Under the pieces are notes generated by a model. The model was not told where the DNA came from. It ran no database searches and saw nothing but the letters and a program-made list of their open reading frames with translations. The translations under genes were made by a program, and so were the position numbers. Of a DNA stretch of 64,000 nucleotides, positions 24,301 to 33,300 are shown piece by piece. The first letter of the stretch is position 1. Every line of letters begins with the position of its first letter. This stretch comes from Brachycybe producta (Eukaryota > Arthropoda > Diplopoda > Playtdesmida > Andrognathidae), in NCBI GenBank assembly GCA_036925085.1, contig JAUPFP010000002.1, forward strand, positions 3,278,820 to 3,342,819, given 5' to 3'.

Positions 24301-27300
24301 ACATTGAAGTTGCATGTCACATTGCACGTTTTATTGCATCAAAAGTTGCTAGTGTGATAGGGGCTTTATGAGCAGTGAGTGAATCGAGGATAAATACTTC
24401 TTCTGTTTAAATTTTTTTTGTCAGTTTTGTTGGGGGGGGGGGGGAGCTGTGCGCCGTTAGGCCTTGTTTCCATTGGGGATGAAAATAGGAACTTTTTTTG
24501 AAAATTTCAACTGTTTCAACAATTGAACAAGCGTGGTCTTTGCCTATGATAGTGAATGGGCGGGGCAAGGGCCACGTCGTTTCTTTTATTTTTCATCAGT
24601 TGAAATTTTCAAAAAGTTAAAAATTTTCATCCCCAGTGCAAACAAGGTGTTACATTCCAAAATGAAATCCACATGTCCAAAATGAAACGGAAGGCGTTGA
24701 GAAGGTCATTGGCACACCCATAAATGAGAGGTGTTTGGACGTCACTTCCGTGACCCAAAGAGCATGGTCCTGAACTGAAAAAGAGACTAATTACCTCCAG
24801 AAATATTATATCTTTATATACCTTTCATACCTATATTATCTTTCATAAATATTGTCACGACTTACCCAAAAATTGCCAAAACGATTTTTAAAATTAAAAA
24901 TAAGTTATTAAAACCATAAAAAAAACTTAAAAACGAAGTAACTTTTCCTGAATCACCAAACGACGCCATTTTAAATTTACCAAAACGAAAGTCTCTCTTT
25001 TTCTCTCTTCCCCCCCCATTTTTGTGGCAAAGGTTGTCACCTCACATTTCCAGAATTCCTTAATGAAATATTCCCTATTCATATTCATCTCAATACAGCC
25101 TTCCATGTGGAATAATTCAAATATTATTATATATATATTAAGCCAGGTCTGTGTGTGTTTAACGCTGTACAAATAAAGACAACCCCATGATATTAAATTG
25201 GAGAGGGGAAAAAGTTGGAAAGTGTAGAGGGGGGGGAGAGAGAGAGAGAGAAACGTGGAGGAGAAAAAAAAGGGGGAGGGAGAAACTGAAACTGAAATGA
25301 AAGGAGTAAAAAAAGAACAAACGACACGCATGCGCACACCAGAGAAAATGAAAAACTCATTTTCTCTTTCAAATATAAAAAGGGAAGGGGATAATAGTAG
25401 CAAAATTAAACTACAGTTTATCACAGGTAATTGTGCCCAGCATAAGAATTTTTTTTTGCTCAGCCTTTTTATGAACGTCATCAATTTCTAATTGGTTTGT
25501 TACTTGATCTGACGTCATAAAAGGGCAGAGGAAAAGAAATTCTAATGCTGGGCACAATTGCCTGTAAATTTTGCTCCTGTCATTTATGACGGGTTACCCC
25601 ACTAGTTAATAATAATAAATCTATAGTACTTTGAAATGAAAGTAATGTGAGGAGGTGACAACACATCAGAATTCGAGTAGAGGAGAGTATACTTTGAGGG
25701 ATTTTGTTGCCAATGTCTGTTGTTTGGTGGCGCATCTATCTAATAAAGTTCATTTACAGGAAGTCAATTGATTTTAAAAGTTTTAAATTATATTAATGAC
25801 CTATTTTAAATTTTAAAAATCGTTTTGGTAATCATTAAGTAATTCTTGACAATATTTTGACAAGAAATCTCTGGAGGTAATGGGTCTCTAACGTTTAAGT
25901 TTATTAGCGTTAGCGAGAAGCTCAGGGGATAGAGTTTGGAGAAACGGCGAGTTTCGAAAGTCGCGGTTTTTCGGGTTTCAATTTTGAAAACTGCTGTTGT
26001 TAGGCCTACCCCTTTAAATTTTAAAATTCTTGATTAAAAACAATGATGTCGAACAAAATTTTTATTATTTTTCTTAAGTAGTTATAATTTTTGTAGATAA
26101 AATAACCTTTTAGGAAATTATGCCCTAAAGGGACCTAAAAATGTCCCTTTAGGGCAAATGGTTTTAGGAAGAACTTGGTCACTCAGTGACGTGGTTCGGT
26201 GGTCCACCCTTTGTTACGTCGGCCATTTTTATTTGAGAACCCACCCAATTGTTCGATTACAATCCGATTCTGACAAAACAACTTTTGTTTTCCTCGCAAA
26301 CTTTGACATTTAAAAAAAAAATTTGTTTTAAAATTTTATTAAAAGAAGGTGGTGAGGATTCGAAAAGGTTTTTCTTGATGGTGTTGTTTTTTTTTTTTAA
26401 ATAAAATTTATGGCAGTATAAAAATTGCGAAAGTAATTTTCACGAAACGTCAATGCTGCAGATGCAAACATTGTAAAAAAAAAAAAAAAATGAAGCCTTT
26501 TTCAAGTCAATTCAAAATTTGCTGCACCCCCGCTAGCGTTATTACTTTCTTAAATAATCTTACGAACATATTTTAATTATTATTTTTAGTTTTTTTTTTT
26601 TTTGCACTTGTGGTCGAATCAGTATGGTGGGCCGTTCATGTCAAAATTGTTCAATAAATTTCCGCAATGCACTAGTGCCTATACTGGTGGTGGTGAAAAA
26701 TGAAAGAGGGGGGGGGGGGGGGGGAGGAAGGGGCCGTTAATGATAAGATGGTTTGTGATTTTTATTTCTAATTCTGTTTTAAGAGGCTACATCACAAAAT
26801 TACTTCGAAAAATCTCCACAAAGAGCGCTGGCATCGTTTTTCTACAAATACACAGTCAGTAGCGGCAGTATGTTTATTTTTTCATATTTAAAGTTGTCCA
26901 ATATTGTTTTCAAAGTGCAATGTGCACCTTAAATATACATTATGCTGATCGAGTGATAGAATGACAAAAATTTGGTAAGTGCGGTTCTATTTTTAAAAGC
27001 TTTTTAAAAATTGCGAATTTCTAACTCTTACAGTATGTTAAAGTCTATTGAGTGGGCCCAAATAAGAAAAAAAAACAACATCCATTAAAATGCTCGTAAA
27101 ATACGTAAAAATGATTTTAAAAAGCAGAAAAAAATCAGCACGTGAGCCAATGTGTTGGTTTAATTGTGCTTTTTTTTAAAAATTATTTTTAAGTATTTTT
27201 ACGAGCATTTTAATGGATGTTGTTTTGCTTCCGAGCGCGCATACTCAATAAAGTTTAACGTAAGAGTTAAGAGATTCGCGATTTTGAAATAGATTTTAAA

Positions 27301-30300
27301 AATATAACTGCACTTAAAATTGGACAACTTTAAATATGAAAAATAAACATATTGCCGCGACTGTGTATTTTAAAAATTAACATTTTTACTTTAACATTGG
27401 GTCTATGGGCTCAATAGAAAAACGATGCCAGCGCTCTTTGTGGAGATTTTCCGAAGTAATTTTGCGATGTAGCCCCGTAAACTGGTTCCGAACCGAGAAA
27501 AACGGTTTGGTTCTACCCGTTAAGGAGCATTGCTAATGGACGGTAGGCATTAAATTTTATGATAGACGCAAGTCAATTCTGATTGACGTCATGGTTACCT
27601 CTTCTTATGGAGAAAAATTCTACTATATATCAAACGTAGTCTTCGTTTTAGAATGAGAAACTAGTGGTTTGTTGTGAATGGGAACGATGATTTGAGATGG
27701 GCGTTCCGCCAAATAAACAATGTCTGGAACGGTTTTTTCTTTCTTTCTCTGTAAGCAAGGAGGTTAGAATATAAGTCCTATCTTTTCTGTCTCTCTCTCT
27801 CCCTCCCTCCCTCATTCTCTCGCTCGCTCTTTCTCTCTTGCTCGCCCTTTCTCTCTTGCTCTTTCTCGCTCGCCCTTTCTCTCTTGCTCTTTCTCGCTCG
27901 CCCTTTCTCTCTTGCTCTTTCTCGCTCGCCCTTTCTCTCTTGCTCTTTCTCGCTCGCCCTTTCTCTCTTGCTCTTTCTCGCTCGCCCTTTCTCTCTTGCT
28001 CTTTCTCGCTCGCCCTTTCTCTCTTGCTCTTTCTCGCTCGCCCTTTCTCTCTTGCTCTCTCTCGCTCGCCCTTTCTCTCTTGCTCTCTCTCGCTCGCCCT
28101 TTCTCTCTTGCTCTCTCTCGCTCGCCCTTTCTCTCTTGCTCTCTCTCGCTCGCCCTTTCTCTCTTGCTCTCTCTCGCTCGCCCTTTCTCTCTTGCTCTCT
28201 CTCGCTCGCCCTTTCTCTCTTGCTCTCTCTCGCTCGCCCTTTCTCTCTTGCTCTCTCTCGCTCGCCCTTTCTCTCTTGCTCTCTCTCGCTCGCCCTTTCT
28301 CTCTTGCTCTCTCTCGCTCGCCCTTTCTCTCTTGCTCTCTCTCGCTCGCCCTTTCTCTCTTGCTCTCTCTCGCTCGCCCTTTCTCTCTTGCTCTCTCTCG
28401 CTCGCCCTTTCTCTCTTGCTCTCTCTCGCTCGCCCTTTCTCTCTTGCTCTCTCTCGCTCGCCCTTTCTCTCTTGCTCTCTCTCGCTCGCCCTTTCTCTCT
28501 TGCTCTCTCTCGCTCGCCCTTTCTCTCTTGCTCTCTCTCGCTCGCCCTTTCTCTCTTGCTCTCTCTCGCTCGCCCTTTCTCTCTTGCTCTCTCTCGCTCG
28601 CCCTTTCTCTCTTGCTCTCTCTCGCTCGCCCTTTCTCTCTTGCTCTCTCTCGCTCGCCCTTTCTCTCTTGCTCTCTCTCGCTCGCCCTTTCTCTCTTGCT
28701 CTCTCTCGCTCGCCCTTTCTCTCTTGCTCTCTCTCGCTCGCCCTTTCTCGCTCGCTCTCTCTCGCTCGCCCTTTCTCGCTCGCTCTCTCTCTCTTGCTCG
28801 CCCTTTCTCTCTTGCTCTTTCTCTCTTGCTCGCTCTTTCTCTCTTGCTCGCCCTTTCTCTCTTGCTCTTTCTCTCTTGCTCGCTCTTTCTCTCTTGCTCG
28901 CTCTTTCTCTCTTGCTCGCCCTTTCTCTCTTGCTCGCCCTTTCTCTCTTGCTCGCCCTTTCTCTCTTGCTCGCCCTTTCTCTCTTGCTCGCCCTTTCTCT
29001 CTTGCTCGCCCTTTCTCTCTTGCTCGCCCTTTCTCTCTTGCTCGCCCTTTCTCTCTTGCTCGCCCTTTCTCTCTTGCTCGCCCTTTCTCTCTTGCTCGCC
29101 CTTTCTCTCTTGCTCGCCCTTTCTCTCTTGCTCGCCCTTTCTCTCTTGCTCGCCCTTTCTCTCTTGCTCGCCCTTTCTCTCTTGCTCGCCCTTTCTCTCT
29201 TGCTCGCCCTTTCTCTCTTGCTCGCCCTTTCTCTCTTGCTCGCCCTTTCTCTCTTGCTCGCCCTTTCTCTCTTGCTCGCCCTTTCTCTCTTGCTCGCCCT
29301 TTCTCTCTTGCTCGCCCTTTCTCTCTTGCTCGCCCTTTCTCTCTTGCTCGCCCTTTCTCTCTTGCTCGCCCTTTCTCTCTTGCTCGCCCTTTCTCTCTTG
29401 CTCGCCCTTTCTCTCTTGCTCGCCCTTTCTCTCTTGCTCGCCCTTTCTCTCTTGCTCATTCTTTCTCGCTCGCCCATTCTCTTGCTCGCTCGTTCTCGCT
29501 TGTTCTTTCTCGCTCGCTCTTTCCATTTGTTTCTCTCTTCTCGCTCTCTAGCTTTCACTCTTCCTTTAACGCTTTCTCTCTCTCTCTCTCTCTCTAACCC
29601 TATCTTTTCTTTCTCTTTCTTGATGATGTTTTGCCAAAGTCGAAAATTTTGAATATCGTTTTTCTTGGTGTGCTCGGTCGTTTTTGGCAAAGTGTGTCAC
29701 AACTGCGTTCATACCTCTGAGTCTGACGCATTTATCTCGACATAATTTATCGCCCTTGTTAAAACCAGTCCCTTCCTCAATTGTCGCTTAGCTGTTCATA
29801 TAATTCTTTTTTTTTTTTTTTCTTTCTTTCTTTTTTCTCTCATTGGCTCGCTGTTTTTTTATTATTTCTATGCTATCTCTCTTTTTCTCTCAGTCGCTCA
29901 GAGGTTTGTTACCCTTGAATTTCTTTCTTTTATTTTTCTGTCAACTTTGAAGTATTGCTATGACCAAGATAATAGGCAAAGGGAAACCCATAGGCAAAGC
30001 AGCAGTCCTGCTGCGATTGCATTATTTGGTCATTGAGGGTTTCTTTTTTTTGGGGGGGGGGGTGGGGAAGGTGGGGGTGCTAGAGAGAGTCGAGTGAGAT
30101 TTCTAACGTATGGCATTGGCATTTGCATCCGGTTACAGCGGAATCGAAACTGTTGAAACTTGAGCCTTGTAACGAGCTCTTGAACATTGCATGTGTGTGT
30201 TTTGGTCTCAATATTCCTCCACAGGGCAATTGAATATTTTATGCAGTCTGTTCAGAAATGTAGAAAACGAAGGGGACAGTAGGAAAATATGAATAGAATT

Positions 30301-33300
30301 GTGGTTATTATCTTATTCACTGTATTCAGAAGTTGCGAGAGAAAAAAAAAATTGAAAGTGTTTTAAGCTGCTATTACACTAGCAACTTTTAATGCAATAA
30401 AATGTGCAATGTGACATGCAACTTCAATGTTGATAGTCTGATATGACATGCAACTTGATAAAACTTTCCTTTTAACTAATTGTCAAACTCAAGTCTCATT
30501 GAGCTGCACAGGTTCAACTTTGAGAGACTTTTCAAGTAAACTTTCTGACAAACAACCAATCAGGCCGTTTGCCGGAAATGACATCAGAACTTTGAATGAA
30601 TTTCCGGTTTATGAACTTCCTGTTAGGGGCTAATCATAATGGCGTCCTGTAAATAATGTCTGCCTGTTGTCTGGACGCCATTTTATTTTTCAAAGAGGTT
30701 TTAAAAAAATTGATTGGCAACTAGGTTGCATATAGTGTGACATAGAAGTTTATTACAAAGTTCTAGTTGCAAGTGACATCACAGGTTGCATTGCAAGTTG
30801 AATTGCATTCGAGGTTTCTAGTGTAATAGCCTAGGGGCTTTAGAAACTAAAAAGTAGAGGTGGGAATCCGAATTCTAAAAGGTTGTTGAATCCCTCGAAT
30901 CTCTCGGATACTTTATGTAAGAATCCTATATTATTCATTAAGAAGATAAAAATAAATAAAATAATAATATTAAATTATTAATAATAAAAAAAACCGGTGT
31001 GTGACACTCAGAGTCGCCTCAAGGTGATCCATTGGTGATCTGGGTTCCACCGAAATTGCAACAATCGCGTTTTTTTTGTTAGTGAACGAAAAAAAGCGCA
31101 AAGATTCGAGTTTTCGAATGTTTATCAAGATGTGGGATTTGAGGATTGGAATGTCCCATCCCTACTAAAAATTAATCTGAATCATTCAAAGAGATTGTTA
31201 CGGAGCCCTGTAAAGGACATGCTAGAATTTTTTTTAAAAAAATCTCGACATGTTGACTTTTTATAAAATTCGACATGTCTACTTTATTCTCGACATGTCG
31301 ATATTTAATCTTTCATTTGGCGTGTTGTGCGCACCATACTCTAATAATTAAATTATTGCTGCTACAAGACGGCGCTTGCAATTCAAAGTATGGTGTGCGC
31401 AACATGGCATAATTAACATGACCAAATAAAGTCGACTTGTCGAGTTTTGGGAAACTGGTCGACTTGTCGAGTTTTGGGAAACTGGTCGACTTGTCGAGTT
31501 TTGGGAAACGGGTCGACTTGTCGAGTTTGGGGAAACGGGTCGACTTGTCGAGTTTGGGGAAACGGGTCGACTTGTCGAGTTTGGGGAAACGAGTCGACGT
31601 GCCGGCATCTCGCATGTCTTTTACAGGGTTCCATAACTTTCAAATGGCCGCGCTATAGTTACTTAATTAACAATTAAGGAACGTTTCCTTTAAAATAAAA
31701 TGACATCGAAATCAATTTCACAAGTGTCTTTCTTGCCCATATTTCAAGAGAGGGGCGTAGGGGAGGGGAAAATATTTCTCATAAAACAAATTACAACATT
31801 GTCATTTTCGTTGTTGGGAAAAATTGCTTTTTGAGTTTGTATTTTTTATGCGGAGATAAACAGCATGAATGGTTAAAAATCGTTTTAAACGGTAATATTT
31901 TCTTCCTCCAGTAAGTCAATTTATAGCAATGGCTATTATTACAACAGCCATTGCTATAAATTGACTTACTGGAAAATTGTAATAAATTTTTTTTAATATA
32001 TAACTGGCAAGAAAATATATAATAAACTTATGTGGTTATTTTGTTAGAAATGCCGCTGTGATTACGATATAATTCCTCTTATGATTAAGATAAATGGAAT
32101 GGAATTATGTCGAATGATTAGAGATGGTATAAGATGAAGATGAATGTCCTAATGTTGTTTCTGGGAGATTTATGGTCAATGAAGATAAACGTGTTTCAAT
32201 TGTAATTATTTTTTATAATAAATTGCCCTTGGTGAGAATGTCTGGAGTGAGGAGGAATCTAATGTAGTGAGAGAGTGGCTTATGGTGGTGTGGAAGGTCC
32301 TACTACCACCACAAAGGAGAGAAAAGTTGGAAATTTATTTCGGTTCATATTTTTTTCATAGCCATAGTGAAAAAAGTTGTCTCGTTTTTTACTAAAGCCT
32401 CGTTTTCACGGCGATAGTTGTATCTTAGATTATTACTTTACTGGACTGGCAACTCCCGAAATTTTGTGTTGGACAGTTTTGAATCGTCGTGACGTCGTTT
32501 TTGAAGTGGCGCCTCTAGCGGGACTATGGTATATGAACATGAATATCAAAAGTCAAACTTCGGACGAGTTCATTTTGTAATTATATAGGGTGGATTTTTT
32601 ATATATATTATTATAAAAAGTATGGCCAATGAAGAACTACAGCTGTGTTCTGTCAAAAAGTGTCTGTAAAGTGTTACCTGTTTTGGTTGTGGTCTATTAT
32701 CAGGAAAACGCGAGTCACAAACATAGTAACAACAACGTTTTCCAACCATTTTTTGCTTAGGAGACGAAACGACAACTGGGCCGACATTAAAAAAAATCAT
32801 GTATGAGATTCACTAAGATTTACACAAATTCACAGCAGAATATCACATATGGAAATTCATTTTACTTTTTTATCCGCATTTTACTGGATTCCTAGAATAG
32901 AATTAAAATTGGAAAATCCAGTAAAACGTGAAAAAACTAAAATAACTTGCCATACAGTACATAAAACACGCTAGCCAACGATTTTCTTTTAAAATAATGC
33001 CACCAGACGGAGCTGGCATCACTTTTGCCTTATTTATTTTGCCTATGAACATGCATTTAACCTTTAACATGTAGAAGATAGGGAGTTGCCAGTCCAGTAG
33101 AGTAATAGTCTAAGGTTGTATCGTGACAGTAACTGTCATGAAAGTTGCGATAGTTCAGTCTCACGATAGCAACTGTCTACACGTCTTGAAGTAAACGTGA
33201 TAGTTCTATCATGACAGTGTGACGTCTACTTCACAGATATCATTGAGCCAACAACAGTGTTGCCTCTCCCTGTCTCCAGAAGCCAATTTTCTCTACAAAG

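Larger units (their letters stand above)
24784..25888. mobile_element. Element J, copy 1 (hosts B and V)
   Basis: Ends GAGACTAATTACCTCCAGAA and CTCTGGAGGTAATGGGTCTC. Inner arms AAAACGATTTTTAAAATT and AAATTTTAAAAATCGTTTTG are complementary. Family B (inverted relative to 733-1090) with a full V element lies inside. A second J is at about 60726-61735 and a fragment at 34105-34225. Confidence 0.6.

Noticed and set aside
27648..29690. Frames of 550-680 codons rich in Arg/Glu or Leu/Ser
   Set aside because: Pure product of the 28/18 bp satellite, in which stop codons are rare on either strand. No non-repeat domain.
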